This document shows positions 16,759-27,891 of a stretch of 64,000 bases of DNA, piece after piece; the first letter of the stretch is position 1; each line of letters opens with the position of its first letter. Origin of the DNA: Streptomyces nymphaeiformis (GTDB taxonomy: Bacteria; Actinomycetota; Actinomycetes; Streptomycetales; Streptomycetaceae); NCBI RefSeq assembly GCF_014203895.1, contig NZ_JACHJY010000010.1, positions 310,001-374,000 of the forward strand, given 5' to 3'. The translations under genes and the position numbers were made by a program. The notes below the pieces were generated by a model. It worked only from the letters and a program-made list of their open reading frames with translations. It was not told the origin of the DNA and did not search any database.

Positions 16759-17847
16759 GTGAACTGGGACGACGAGACGGACACCGGCGCGGAGCGCATC
16801 GTCGGGTCCTCCGCCGAGGGTGACGACCAGGCCGTCGAGGCGGCCCTGCGCCCCAAGGACCTCAGCGAGTTCGTCGGCCAGGAGAAGGTCCGCCAGCAGC
16901 TCGACCTGGTCCTCAAGGCCGCCCGCCAGCGCGGTGCCACCGCCGACCACGTGCTGCTCTCCGGGGCCCCCGGCCTCGGCAAGACCACCCTCTCGATGAT
17001 CATCGCCGCCGAGATGAACGCACCGATCCGCATCACCTCGGGTCCCGCCATCCAGCACGCCGGCGACCTCGCCGCGATCCTCTCCTCCCTCCAGGAGGGC
17101 GAGATCCTCTTCCTCGACGAGATCCACCGCATGTCCCGGCCCGCCGAGGAGATGCTCTACATGGCGATGGAGGACTTCCGCGTCGACGTCATCGTCGGCA
17201 AGGGCCCCGGCGCCACCGCCATCCCGCTCGAACTCCCGCCCTTCACCCTGGTCGGCGCCACCACCCGGGCCGGACTCCTGCCGCCCCCGCTGCGCGACCG
17301 CTTCGGCTTCACCGCCCACATGGAGTTCTACGACCCGGGCGAGCTCCAGCGCGTCATCCACCGCTCCGCCGGACTCCTCGACGTCGAGATCGACCCCGAC
17401 GGCGCCGCCGAGATCGCCGGCCGCTCCCGCGGCACGCCCCGCATCGCCAACCGCCTGCTGCGCCGGGTCCGCGACTACGCCCAGGTCAGGGCCGACGGAG
17501 TGATCACCAGGGAGATCTCCGAGGCGGCCCTCAGCGTGTACGAGGTGGACGGCCGCGGCCTCGACCGGCTCGACCGCGCGGTCCTGGAGGCCCTGCTCAA
17601 GCTCTTCGGCGGCGGACCCGTCGGCCTTTCGACCCTCGCGGTCGCCGTCGGGGAGGAGCGCGAGACCGTCGAGGAGGTCGCCGAGCCCTTCCTCGTACGC
17701 GAAGGACTGCTGGCCCGTACGCCCCGTGGCCGGGTCGCCACTCCGGCGGCATGGACGCACCTCGGACTGGTTCCACCGCAGGCAGCGGGCCCGGGCGCCG
17801 CAGGGTACGGCACGGGAACGGGACAACAGGGGCTCTTCGGGGCGTGA
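16759..17847 (+). CDS. ruvB: Holliday junction branch migration ATPase RuvB
   Basis: A 362-residue AAA+ motor. Walker A is GAPGLGKT at residues 69-76, Walker B is FLDEIHRM, sensor 1 lies in LVGATTRAGLL and the arginine finger region is PLRDRFGF. A C-terminal winged helix follows (LTP-like RTPRGRVATPAAWTHLG). It drives branch migration with RuvA. The N-terminus is acidic (NWDDETDTG). The GTG start at 16759 follows a GAGAAGG sequence. The last ~25 residues are a Gly-rich tail ending GQQGLFGA. Confidence 0.96.
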   Translation: MNWDDETDTGAERIVGSSAEGDDQAVEAALRPKDLSEFVGQEKVRQQLDLVLKAARQRGATADHVLLSGAPGLGKTTLSMIIAAEMNAPIRITSGPAIQHAGDLAAILSSLQEGEILFLDEIHRMSRPAEEMLYMAMEDFRVDVIVGKGPGATAIPLELPPFTLVGATTRAGLLPPPLRDRFGFTAHMEFYDPGELQRVIHRSAGLLDVEIDPDGAAEIAGRSRGTPRIANRLLRRVRDYAQVRADGVITREISEAALSVYEVDGRGLDRLDRAVLEALLKLFGGGPVGLSTLAVAVGEERETVEEVAEPFLVREGLLARTPRGRVATPAAWTHLGLVPPQAAGPGAAGYGTGTGQQGLFGA

Positions 17848-17894
17848 CGGTGCGGACACTCGCCCGGACCGGAACCAGGGTGCGATGCTGGACG

Positions 17895-17924
17895 TTGTTC
17901 CATCGATGCGGACTCGCCTAGACT
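17895..17924 (+). promoter_or_regulatory. Candidate promoter for yajC-sec genes
   Basis: TTGTTC (17895-17900), an 18-bp spacer and TAGACT (17919-17924) form a reasonable vegetative-type promoter 89 bp upstream of the yajC start. Confidence 0.5.
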
Positions 17925-18012
17925 CCGCCGTTGCCGCCCTTTCTGGTCGGCGCGCCCACCCCCGAAGATCAGGCCGCGGGTTCTCCGCGACCGTGCGAAG
18001 GAAACCCGTCCC

Positions 18013-18492
18013 GTGAGCATCGTGACCCTCCTCCCCTTCATCGTCCTCATCGGGGCCATGTTCCTGATGACCCGCTCTGCCAAGAAGAAGCAGCAGGCGG
18101 CGGCGCAGATGCGCAACGAGATGCAGCCCGGCACCGGCGTACGGACGATCGGGGGGATGTACGCCACCGTCAAGGAGATCGGCGACGAGACCGTTCTCCT
18201 CGAGGTCGCCCCGGGCGTGCACGCGGTCTACGCGAAGAACGCGATCGGCGCGGTCCTCGAGGACTCCGAGTACAACCGGATCGTCCACGGTGACGACGAG
18301 GCGTCGGGCACCGACACCGTCGTCCCGGACGACGCCTCCTCGCTGACCGAGGCCGCCGAGGCCAAGGACAAGGACGCGGAGACCGTCGAGGACGCGCCGA
18401 AGGCCGACCTGACGAAGAAGTCGGACGCGGCCGAGGCCGCCGCCGAGGGTCAGCAGGACGGCAAGGCCGACGGCGAGGCCGACGCGAAGTAG
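18013..18492 (+). CDS. yajC: Preprotein translocase subunit YajC
   Basis: 159 residues: one N-terminal membrane helix (about 3-20), then the conserved cytoplasmic SH3-like domain with RTIGGMYATVKEIGDETVLLE. A long acidic Ala/Glu/Asp/Lys tail runs from about residue 95. YajC joins SecD and SecF in the holo-translocon. The acidic tail is longer than in E. coli YajC (110 residues) and is low-complexity. The GTG start at 18013 follows GAAGGAAA. secD and secF follow downstream. Confidence 0.92.
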   Translation: MSIVTLLPFIVLIGAMFLMTRSAKKKQQAAAQMRNEMQPGTGVRTIGGMYATVKEIGDETVLLEVAPGVHAVYAKNAIGAVLEDSEYNRIVHGDDEASGTDTVVPDDASSLTEAAEAKDKDAETVEDAPKADLTKKSDAAEAAAEGQQDGKADGEADAK

Positions 18493-18498
18493 TCGCGG

Positions 18499-18540
18499 CC
18501 GGGGACCGCGCGCACGCCCACCGGCGAGCGCGGTCCCCGG
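18499..18540 (+). terminator. Hairpin between yajC and secD
   Basis: A perfect 12-bp stem (18499-18510 with 18529-18540) and an 18-nt loop, 7 nt after the yajC stop. It could terminate yajC transcripts or reduce read-through into secDF. Confidence 0.55.
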
Positions 18541-18636
18541 AACGGTTCCACGTCTGCGGGGGCAGGTCCCCACACACACTTCGTGGCCGTCTCACGCATA
18601 CCCGGCGTGAGGCGGTTGGACAGGGAGATACGACAG

Positions 18637-20388
18637 GTGGCAGCACCGAAGAAGGGCCGAGGGCCGGCGGGGGGACAGAGCCGTCCGGGCCGCGCCCTGG
18701 CACTCATTCTGATCGCCATGGTCGCGCTCACCGGCGGGATGTTCTGGTCGGGGCACACCACCCCGCGCCTCGGCATCGACCTCGCCGGCGGTACGTCGAT
18801 CACGCTCAAGGCGAAGGCCGAACCCGGCCAGGAGTCGGCGGTCAACGAGACCAACATGAACACGGCGGTCGGCATCATCGAGCGCCGTGTCAACGGTCTG
18901 GGTGTGTCCGAGGCCGAGGTCCAGACGCAGGGCGCCGAGAACATCGTCGTCAACATCCCTCGCGGGACGAACGAGAAGCAGGCCCGCGAGCAGGTCGGCA
19001 CCACCGCCCAGCTCTACTTCCGGCCCGTTCTCGCCGTGACGAGCGGCGCACCGGCGGCGACGCCGAGCGCCGGTACCTCCGGCTCGCCCACGCCGAAGCC
19101 GTCGTCCTCCGCCTCCGGCGCGACCGCGGGTGAGAAGTCGGCCACCCCGACGGCCACCGCCTCCACGCAGGGCCGTGCGCTCACCGAGGCCCTCAAGGCC
19201 CCGAGCCCGACGCCCACCGCGAGCTCCTCGGCGAAGCCGAAGGCCACCGGGACCCCGCAGGCGACCCCGAAGCCCGACCCCGCCACCGCTGCGCTGCAGC
19301 AGAAGTTCACCGCCCTGAACTGCCTCGACCCCAAGCAGCGCGCCGCCGCCGGCCAGGGCGTCAAGGCGACCGAGCCCACCGTGGCCTGCGGCGAGGACAG
19401 CCCGGGCGTCTGGTCGAAGTACCTGCTCGGTCCGGCCGAGGTCAACGGCAAGGACGTCGACGACGCCAAGGGCGTCCTCGACCCGCAGCGCGGCATGTGG
19501 ATCGTCACCATGAACTTCACGGACGCCGGTTCGAAGAAGTTCCAGGCGATCACCAGCAAGCTGTCGCAGCAGACCGACCCGCAGAACCGGTTCGCGATCG
19601 TCCTGGACGGCGACGTCGTCTCGGCGCCCTCCGTCCGTCAGACGCTCAGCGCCAGCGCGGAGATCTCCGGCAACTTCAACCAGCAGTCCGCGCAGGACCT
19701 CGGCAACATCCTGTCGTACGGCGCCCTGCCGCTGACGTTCCAGACCCAGAGCGTCGACACCGTCACCGCCGCGCTCGGCGGTGACCAGCTTCAGGCCGGT
19801 CTCATCGCCGGTGCCATCGGCCTCGCCCTGGTCATCATCTACCTGGTCGTCTACTACCGCGGCCTGTCGCTGATCGCCATCCTGAGCCTCGCCGTCTCGG
19901 CGCTGCTCACCTACGTGCTCATGGCCCTGCTCGGCCCGGCCATCGGATTCGCGCTGAACCTGCCGGCCGTCTGCGGCGCCATCGTCGCCATCGGCATCAC
20001 CGCGGACTCGTTCATCGTCTACTTCGAGCGCATCCGCGACGAGCTCCGCGAGGGCCGCACGCTCCGCCCGGCCGTCGAGCGCGCCTGGCCGCGCGCCCGC
20101 CGCACCATCCTGGTCTCCGACTTCGTGTCGTTCCTGGCCGCGGCCGTGCTGTTCATCGTCACCGTCGGCAAGGTCCAGGGCTTCGCGTTCACGCTCGGCC
20201 TGACCACCCTGCTCGACATCGTCGTGGTGTTCCTCTTCACCAAGCCGGTCATGACGCTGCTCGCCCGGACCAAGTTCTTCGGCAACGGCCACAAGTGGTC
20301 CGGTCTGGACCCGAAGCGACTCGGCGCGAAGCCGCCGCTGCGCCGCACCCGCCGTGCCCACGCCCCCGTCGACGCGAAGGAGGCGTGA
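18637..20388 (+). CDS. secD: Protein translocase subunit SecD
   Basis: A 583-residue RND-type membrane protein that pulls exported proteins across the membrane using the proton gradient. It has a first helix near residues 20-36, the LGIDLAGGTSITL motif, the large extracytoplasmic P1 region and five C-terminal helices with GITADSFIVYFERIRDE. Within P1, residues ~135-217 form an Ala/Thr/Pro/Ser-rich low-complexity insertion, followed by two Cys (C229, C251) that may form a disulfide outside the cell. I chose the GTG at 18637, with CAGGGAGA upstream; an in-frame start at 18583 would overlap no obvious Shine-Dalgarno. Confidence 0.93.
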   Translation: MAAPKKGRGPAGGQSRPGRALALILIAMVALTGGMFWSGHTTPRLGIDLAGGTSITLKAKAEPGQESAVNETNMNTAVGIIERRVNGLGVSEAEVQTQGAENIVVNIPRGTNEKQAREQVGTTAQLYFRPVLAVTSGAPAATPSAGTSGSPTPKPSSSASGATAGEKSATPTATASTQGRALTEALKAPSPTPTASSSAKPKATGTPQATPKPDPATAALQQKFTALNCLDPKQRAAAGQGVKATEPTVACGEDSPGVWSKYLLGPAEVNGKDVDDAKGVLDPQRGMWIVTMNFTDAGSKKFQAITSKLSQQTDPQNRFAIVLDGDVVSAPSVRQTLSASAEISGNFNQQSAQDLGNILSYGALPLTFQTQSVDTVTAALGGDQLQAGLIAGAIGLALVIIYLVVYYRGLSLIAILSLAVSALLTYVLMALLGPAIGFALNLPAVCGAIVAIGITADSFIVYFERIRDELREGRTLRPAVERAWPRARRTILVSDFVSFLAAAVLFIVTVGKVQGFAFTLGLTTLLDIVVVFLFTKPVMTLLARTKFFGNGHKWSGLDPKRLGAKPPLRRTRRAHAPVDAKEA

Positions 20389-20389
20389 G

Positions 20390-21460
20390 ATGTCGAAGCT
20401 CGGCGATCTCGGCGCCCGGCTCCACCGCGGTGAGGTCGGTTACGACTTCATCGGCAACCGCAAGATCTGGTATGGCCTGTCCATCCTGATCACCATCACC
20501 GCCATCGTCGCCCTGGCCGTCCGCGGCCTCAACATGGGCATCGAGTTCCAGGGCGGCGCCGTCTTCACCACCCCGAAGACGGACGTCTCCGTCAGCCAGG
20601 CCAAGGACTACGCGGAAGAGGCCTCCGGCCACGACGCGATCGTCCAGGAGCTCGGCAGCGGCAAGCTCCGCATCCAGGTCGGCGGCCTCGACACCGCCAA
20701 GTCCGACCAGGTCCGCGCTGAGCTCGCCAAGGACCTGAACGTCCCCGAGGACAAGATCGCGGCCGAGCTCGTCGGCCCGAGCTGGGGCGAGCAGATCGCC
20801 ACCAAGGCCTGGACCGGCCTCGGGGTCTTCATGATCCTCGTGGTGATCTACCTGGCCATCGCCTTCGAGTGGAGAATGGCGGTCGCGGCACTCGTCGCCC
20901 TCATCCACGACCTCACGATCACGGTGGGCATCTACTCCCTGGTCGGCTTCGAGGTCACCGTCGGTACGGTCATCGGTCTGCTGACGATCCTCGGCTACTC
21001 GCTGTACGACACCGTCGTCGTCTTCGACTCCCTCAAGGAGCAGACGAAGGACATCACCAAGCAGACCCGCTACACCTACAGCGAGCTGGCCAACCGCTCG
21101 ATCAACGGCACCCTGGTCCGTTCGATCAACACCACCGTCGTCGCGCTGCTGCCGGTCGCCGGCCTGCTCTTCATCGGTGGCGGCGTCCTCGGCGCCGGCA
21201 TGCTCAACGACATCTCGCTGTCGCTGTTCGTGGGTCTCGCCGCCGGCGCGTACTCCTCGATCTTCATCGCCACCCCGCTCGTGGCGGACCTCAAGGAGCG
21301 CGAGCCGTCGATCAAGGCGCTCAAGAAGCGCATCCTGGCCAAGCGCGCCAGCGCCGCCGCCAAGGGCGAGCCGCTGGACGCGGCGGACGACCTGTCCGCC
21401 GAGGCCGCCGTCGTGGGCCCCCGGGCGGGCCGTCGCGGCTCCCAGGAGCGCCGAGGATGA
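20390..21460 (+). CDS. secF: Protein translocase subunit SecF
   Basis: A 356-residue partner of SecD with six predicted helices. The family motif GIEFQGGAVF follows the first helix, and the C-terminal block contains VGTVIGLLTILGYSLYDTVVVFD. It begins 1 bp after the secD stop with an excellent AAGGAGG (20377-20383), so SecD and SecF are co-expressed. A basic cytoplasmic tail (KKRILAKRAS...) ends the protein. Its stop overlaps the apt start. Confidence 0.95.
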   Translation: MSKLGDLGARLHRGEVGYDFIGNRKIWYGLSILITITAIVALAVRGLNMGIEFQGGAVFTTPKTDVSVSQAKDYAEEASGHDAIVQELGSGKLRIQVGGLDTAKSDQVRAELAKDLNVPEDKIAAELVGPSWGEQIATKAWTGLGVFMILVVIYLAIAFEWRMAVAALVALIHDLTITVGIYSLVGFEVTVGTVIGLLTILGYSLYDTVVVFDSLKEQTKDITKQTRYTYSELANRSINGTLVRSINTTVVALLPVAGLLFIGGGVLGAGMLNDISLSLFVGLAAGAYSSIFIATPLVADLKEREPSIKALKKRILAKRASAAAKGEPLDAADDLSAEAAVVGPRAGRRGSQERRG

Positions 21461-22008
21461 CCGCCGAGGCCCAGGACGTCACCGCACTCCTGCTCAGCCG
21501 CATCCGTGACGTCCCCGACTACCCGAAGCCGGGCGTGCTGTTCAAGGACATCACGCCGCTGCTCGCGGACCCGGACGCGTTCACGGCCCTGACCGACTCC
21601 CTCGCCGAGCTGTGCTCCGCGCACGGCGCGACGAAGATCGTCGGTCTGGAGGCCCGCGGCTTCATCCTGGCCGCCCCGGTGGCCGTCCGCGCGGGCCTGG
21701 GCTTCATCCCGGTCCGCAAGGCCGGCAAGCTCCCCGGAGCCACGCTCCGCCAGGCGTACGAGCTGGAGTACGGCACCGCCGAGATCGAGGTGCACGCCGA
21801 GGACCTGGCCGCGGGCGACCGCGTCATGGTCATCGACGACGTCCTCGCCACCGGCGGCACGGCCGAGGCCTCCATCGAGCTGATCCGCCGCGCGGGCGCC
21901 GAGGTCGCGGGCGTCGCCGTCCTCATGGAGCTCGGCTTCCTCCCGGGCCGCGCCCGGCTCGAGCCGGCCCTGGGGGGAGCCCCGCTCACGGCGCTGATCA
22001 CGGTCTGA
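21457..22008 (+). CDS. apt: Adenine phosphoribosyltransferase
   Basis: A 183-residue type I phosphoribosyltransferase that salvages adenine to AMP using PRPP. The PRPP-binding motif VMVIDDVLATGGTA begins at residue 124, and the N-terminal IRDVPDYPKPGVLFKDITPLL is characteristic of Apt. The ATG at 21457 overlaps the secF TGA by 4 bp. The order secF-apt-relA is conserved in actinobacteria and places purine salvage beside (p)ppGpp metabolism. Confidence 0.95.
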   Translation: MTAEAQDVTALLLSRIRDVPDYPKPGVLFKDITPLLADPDAFTALTDSLAELCSAHGATKIVGLEARGFILAAPVAVRAGLGFIPVRKAGKLPGATLRQAYELEYGTAEIEVHAEDLAAGDRVMVIDDVLATGGTAEASIELIRRAGAEVAGVAVLMELGFLPGRARLEPALGGAPLTALITV

Positions 22009-22028
22009 CATCGGGGTCCACCCCGATC

Positions 22029-22059
22029 GGGGCGCTCCGGGGAATCCCCGGGGCGCCCC
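22029..22059 (+). terminator. Terminator after apt
   Basis: A 14-bp stem (22029-22042 with 22046-22059, loop aat) with one G-U pair, 21 nt after the apt stop. A smaller hairpin (cggggtccaccccg, about 22013-22026) precedes it. Confidence 0.75.
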
Positions 22060-22235
22060 TCCGCGTTCTCCCCTACGTCCCCGGAGCCCGGGGCGATGCC
22101 CCTCCGGGAGCCGTCCGAAACACGGGCGCGTGAGCACAGCCACTCTTGGCTCGATACCATGGCCTTTCCGGGCCTGACCGGGGGACCCGGAACCTCCCCC
22201 AGACTCCGTCCGGGGGGACCCCCAGAGGAGCGCTC

Positions 22236-24698
<2,463 letters not shown>

Positions 24699-24706
24699 CC
24701 GCGGCC

Positions 24707-24749
24707 ACGAGGAAGGCCCCCCGGCGCGATGCCGGGGGGCCTTCCTCGT
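24707..24749. terminator. Strong bidirectional terminator between relA and DUF349 gene
   Basis: A perfect 19-bp stem (24707-24725 with 24731-24749) and 5-nt loop starts 8 nt after the relA stop and 18 nt from the stop of the convergent gene. Confidence 0.85.
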
Positions 24750-24767
24750 ACAGCCGGGTCCAGGGCG

Positions 24768-25997
24768 TCAGCCGCCGAACTCCTCCAGGCCCTTCAGGGC
24801 CTGGTCGAGCAGGGCCTGGCGGCCCTCCAGCTCACGCGCCAGCTTGTCGGCCTTGGCGTCGTTGCCGGCGGCACGGGCCGCGTCGATCTGCTTGCGCAGC
24901 TTCTCCACGGCGTCCTGGAGCTGACCGGTCAGGCCCGCGGCACGCGCGCGTGCCTCCGGGTTCGTCCGGCGCCACTCGGCCTCCTCGGCCTCCTGGATCG
25001 CCCGCTCCACCGTGTGCATCCGGCCCTCGACCTTGGGACGGGCGTCACGCGGGACGTGGCCGATGGCCTCCCAGCGCTCGTTGAGGGAACGGAAGGCCGC
25101 ACGCGCCGCCTTCAGGTCCGTCACCGGCACCAGCTTCTCGGCCTCGGTCGCGAGCTCCTCCTTCAGCTTGAGGTTCTCGCCCTGCTCCGCGTCCCGCTCG
25201 GCGAAGACCTCGCCGCGCGCCGCGAAGAACACGTCCTGGGCGCCGCGGAAGCGGTTCCACAGGTCGTCCTCGTGCTCGCGCTGGGCACGGCCGGCCGCCT
25301 TCCACTCCGCCATCAGCTCGCGGTAGCGGGCCGCCGTGTTGCCCCAGTCCGTGGAGTTCGACAGCGACTCCGCCTCGGCGACCAGACGCTCCTTCGCCTT
25401 GCGGGCGTCCTCGCGCTGGGCGTCGAGCGAAGCGAAGTGGGCCTTGCGGCGCTTCGAGAACGCCGAGCGGGCGTGCGAGAAGCGGTGCCACAGCTCGTCG
25501 TCGGACTTGCGGTCGAGCCGGGGGAGGCCCTTCCAGGTGTCCACGAGGGCCCGCAGCCGCTCGCCCGCGGAGCGCCACTGCTCGCTCTGGGCCAGCTCCT
25601 CGGCCTCGGTGACGAGCTTCTCCTTGGCGGTGCGCGCCTCGTCGGTCTGCTTGGCCTTCTGGGCCTTGCGCTCCTCACGGCGCGAGTCCACCGTCTCGAC
25701 GAGCTTGTCCAGACGGGTCGCGAGCGCGGCCAGGTCGCCGACGGCGTGGTGCTCGTCGACCTGCTGGCGGATGTGCTCGATCGCCGCGGTGGCGTCCTTC
25801 GCCGAGAGGTCGGTGGTCCTCACCCGCTTCTCGAGGAGGCCGATCTCGACAACCAAGCCCTCGTACTTGCGCTCGAAGTAGGCCAGGGCCTCCTCAGGGG
25901 TGCCGGCCTGCCACGATCCGACGACCTTCTCACCATCGGCCGTCCGCACGTACACGGTGCCCGTCTCGTCGACACGGCCCCACGGGTCGCTGCTCAC
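24768..25997 (-). CDS. DUF349 domain protein
   Basis: A 409-residue, almost entirely helical, highly charged protein. After an N-terminal segment (DPWGRVDETGTVYVR) it carries repeated DUF349 units, recognisable by recurring W-x-x-x-G and DDELWHRF / EDDLWNRF motifs near residues 160-260. Predicted coiled-coil content is high throughout. DUF349 proteins have no agreed biochemical function. GTG start at 25997. It lies downstream of the cyclophilin gene on the same strand but behind a candidate promoter of its own, and converges on relA. Confidence 0.85.
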   Translation of the reverse strand: MSSDPWGRVDETGTVYVRTADGEKVVGSWQAGTPEEALAYFERKYEGLVVEIGLLEKRVRTTDLSAKDATAAIEHIRQQVDEHHAVGDLAALATRLDKLVETVDSRREERKAQKAKQTDEARTAKEKLVTEAEELAQSEQWRSAGERLRALVDTWKGLPRLDRKSDDELWHRFSHARSAFSKRRKAHFASLDAQREDARKAKERLVAEAESLSNSTDWGNTAARYRELMAEWKAAGRAQREHEDDLWNRFRGAQDVFFAARGEVFAERDAEQGENLKLKEELATEAEKLVPVTDLKAARAAFRSLNERWEAIGHVPRDARPKVEGRMHTVERAIQEAEEAEWRRTNPEARARAAGLTGQLQDAVEKLRKQIDAARAAGNDAKADKLARELEGRQALLDQALKGLEEFGG

Positions 25998-26115
25998 AGC
26001 GCCTCCTCACCATGATGCCGTCGCGGGGTCGTACCCCCCGGGCATCGTCCACAGTTTCCCGGCGGGCCTCGCCCGCCTTCCGCAGCGCGACCGACGGCCC
26101 ACGCTGCACAACGCC

Positions 26116-26145
26116 AATCTAGGCGAACGGCGGCCCGGCTGTCCG
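26116..26145 (-). promoter_or_regulatory. Candidate promoter for the DUF349 gene
   Basis: Reading the minus strand: CGGACA (26145-26140), an 18-bp spacer and TAGATT (26121-26116). This is 118 bp upstream of the GTG at 25997. Confidence 0.4.
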
Positions 26146-26169
26146 CACTCAGCGCGACCGAGATTCGAC

Positions 26170-26213
26170 GGTCACGCGCGCGTGCGGAAGGAAAGGTCAC
26201 GCGCGCGTGCGGA
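26170..26213. repeat. Two perfect 19-bp direct repeats, each holding a 12-bp palindrome
   Basis: ggtcacgcgcgcgtgcgga occurs at 26170-26188 and 26195-26213, a 25-bp period. Each copy contains the self-complementary cacgcgcgcgtg. The pair lies 10 bp past the cyclophilin stop and ahead of the DUF349 promoter candidate. It could be a twin operator or a nested terminator. Confidence 0.75.
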
Positions 26214-26222
26214 CGAGCGGGC

Positions 26223-27020
26223 TCACTTCTTCGTGACGGTCGCCTTCTCGACGGTGACGGGCTTCTTCGGGGCGCCGTCGCCGGCGCCGCCCTCGACGCC
26301 CGCCTTCGCCACGTCCTGGACCGCCTTGAGTCCGGCCGCGTCGATCTTCCCGAAGGGGGTGTACGTCGGCGGCAGCTTGGTGTCCTTGTAGACGAGGAAG
26401 AACTGCGAGCCGCCCGAGCCCGGCTGCCCGGTGTTGGCCATGGCGACGGTGCCGGCCGGGAAGGTCACCGTGCCGTCCGCGCCCGCCTTGCCGAGGGCGC
26501 CCAGGTTCTCGTCGGGGATCGTGTAGCCGGGGCCGCCGGTGCCGTCGCCCTTGGGGTCGCCGCACTGGAGCACGTAGATGCCCTGGGTCGTGAGGCGGTG
26601 GCACTTGGTCCCGTCGAAGTACTTCTTGTCGGCGAGGTGCTTGAAGGAGTTCACCGTGTGCGGGGTCTTCGCCGCGTCCATGGTGATCGTGATCGCGCCC
26701 TCGTTCGTCTTCAGAGCCATGGCGTACGTGGCCGTCTTGTCGACGGTCAGCTTCGGCTCGGGGCTCTTCGACTCGCTCTCCGTGGGCGTCGGGGTGCCGG
26801 TCGGGTTCTCGCCCGCCGCGCTGTCCGAGGCCTTCGAGGAGTCGTCCGTCAGCGCCACGGAGGCGTAGACGGCACCGCCCGCGGCCAGCACCACCGCGAG
26901 GGAGGCCGCGATGACGGTGTTGCGGCGCTTCGCCTTGCGCCGGTGCTCCTCCCGCCGCTGCTGCTGCCGCGCGTACTTCTCCCTGGCGAGCTGCCGCCGT
27001 CGCTGATCGCTGCTGACCAC
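26223..27020 (-). CDS. Membrane-anchored cyclophilin-type peptidyl-prolyl isomerase
   Basis: 265 residues: a very basic cytoplasmic N-terminus, one membrane helix (about 35-57), a Ser/Thr/Pro linker and an extracytoplasmic cyclophilin domain from ~90. Core motifs are partly conserved: the position of the catalytic Arg is in KCHRLTTQGIYVLQCGDP, and the substrate-pocket segment VAMANTGQPGSGGSQFFL is clear. It probably assists folding of exported proteins. I chose the GTG at 27020, with AGGAG upstream, instead of an in-frame ATG at 27128 that would add an unconserved leader. It is divergent from the glyoxalase-II-like gene, as in other actinobacteria. Confidence 0.88.
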   Translation of the reverse strand: MVSSDQRRRQLAREKYARQQQRREEHRRKAKRRNTVIAASLAVVLAAGGAVYASVALTDDSSKASDSAAGENPTGTPTPTESESKSPEPKLTVDKTATYAMALKTNEGAITITMDAAKTPHTVNSFKHLADKKYFDGTKCHRLTTQGIYVLQCGDPKGDGTGGPGYTIPDENLGALGKAGADGTVTFPAGTVAMANTGQPGSGGSQFFLVYKDTKLPPTYTPFGKIDAAGLKAVQDVAKAGVEGGAGDGAPKKPVTVEKATVTKK

Positions 27021-27173
27021 CGGGTCCGCTCCTGTCGCTCGTCTGTTCCTGTCCTGGCCGGATGTGCCCGTACCGTATACGGGTTGGCTGTGGAACCGGC
27101 ACCGCCGGTAGGCTCTGATCTGCCGCATTCCGTGATTTCCGCGCCACCGGGCCGGACGACCTTAAGGACGAAC

Positions 27174-27881
27174 GTGCTGATTGCCGGGTTCCCCGCCGGG
27201 GCCTGGGGGACCAACTGCTACCTGGTCGCCCCCGCCGCAGGCGAGGAGTGCGTGATCATCGACCCGGGCCACCAGGCCGCCCAGGGTGTCGAGGAGACGC
27301 TGAAGAAGCATCGGCTCAAGCCCGTCGCCGTCGTCCTCACCCATGGACACATCGACCACGTCGCCTCCGTCGTTCCGGTGTGCGGCGCCCATGACGTCCC
27401 CGCGTGGATCCACCCGTCCGACCGCTACATGATGAGCGACCCGGAGAAGGCCCTCGGCCGCTCCATCGGGATGCCCCTCATGGGCGAGCTGACCGTGGGA
27501 GAGCCCGACGACGTGCGCGAGCTCACCGACGGCGCCCAGCTGAAGCTCGCCGGTCTCGACTTCTCCGTCGCCCACGCGCCCGGTCATACCAAGGGGTCGG
27601 TGACCTTCCGGATGCCCGAGACCACGGAGATCCCCTCCGTGTTCTTCTCCGGGGATCTGCTGTTCGCCGGCTCCATCGGACGCACCGACCTTCCCGGCGG
27701 TGACATGGACGAGATGCTCGCGTCGCTGGCCCGCGTGTGCCTGCCGCTCGACAACTCGACCGTGGTCCTGTCGGGACACGGTCCCCAGACGACCATCGGC
27801 CAGGAGCGCGCCACGAACCCCTATCTGCGGGACGTGGCCGCCGGCCTCGGGAGCACGGACGCTCCCCGACGAGGAATGTGA
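27174..27881 (+). CDS. MBL-fold hydrolase (glyoxalase II-like)
   Basis: A 235-residue metallo-beta-lactamase fold protein. The motif HGHIDH gives H57, H59, D61 and H62; HAPGHTKGS supplies the next His, FSGDLLF the bridging Asp and LSGHGPQT the last His. This complete set fits a hydroxyacylglutathione-hydrolase-like (glyoxalase II) binuclear centre. Actinobacteria use mycothiol rather than glutathione, so the natural thioester is unknown. The GTG at 27174 follows AAGGACGAAC. hisS begins 10 bp after its stop, so the two are likely co-transcribed. A loose promoter TTGGCT-19-TAGGCT (27084-27114) lies upstream. Confidence 0.85.
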   Translation: MLIAGFPAGAWGTNCYLVAPAAGEECVIIDPGHQAAQGVEETLKKHRLKPVAVVLTHGHIDHVASVVPVCGAHDVPAWIHPSDRYMMSDPEKALGRSIGMPLMGELTVGEPDDVRELTDGAQLKLAGLDFSVAHAPGHTKGSVTFRMPETTEIPSVFFSGDLLFAGSIGRTDLPGGDMDEMLASLARVCLPLDNSTVVLSGHGPQTTIGQERATNPYLRDVAAGLGSTDAPRRGM

Positions 27882-27891
27882 CGAGATTTCC

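Noticed and set aside
22146..22235. N-terminal extension of relA to a TTG at 22146
   Set aside because: It would overlap the candidate promoter, lacks a ribosome site, and the TTG at 22236 has GAGGAG at the right distance.
27073..27082. Palindrome ccgtatacgg as an operator
   Set aside because: Only 10 bp, single copy, and not clearly placed relative to either divergent promoter.
27021..27128. Longer cyclophilin starting at 27128
   Set aside because: The added residues are not like the family and would overlap the divergent promoter region; the GTG at 27020 has AGGAG.
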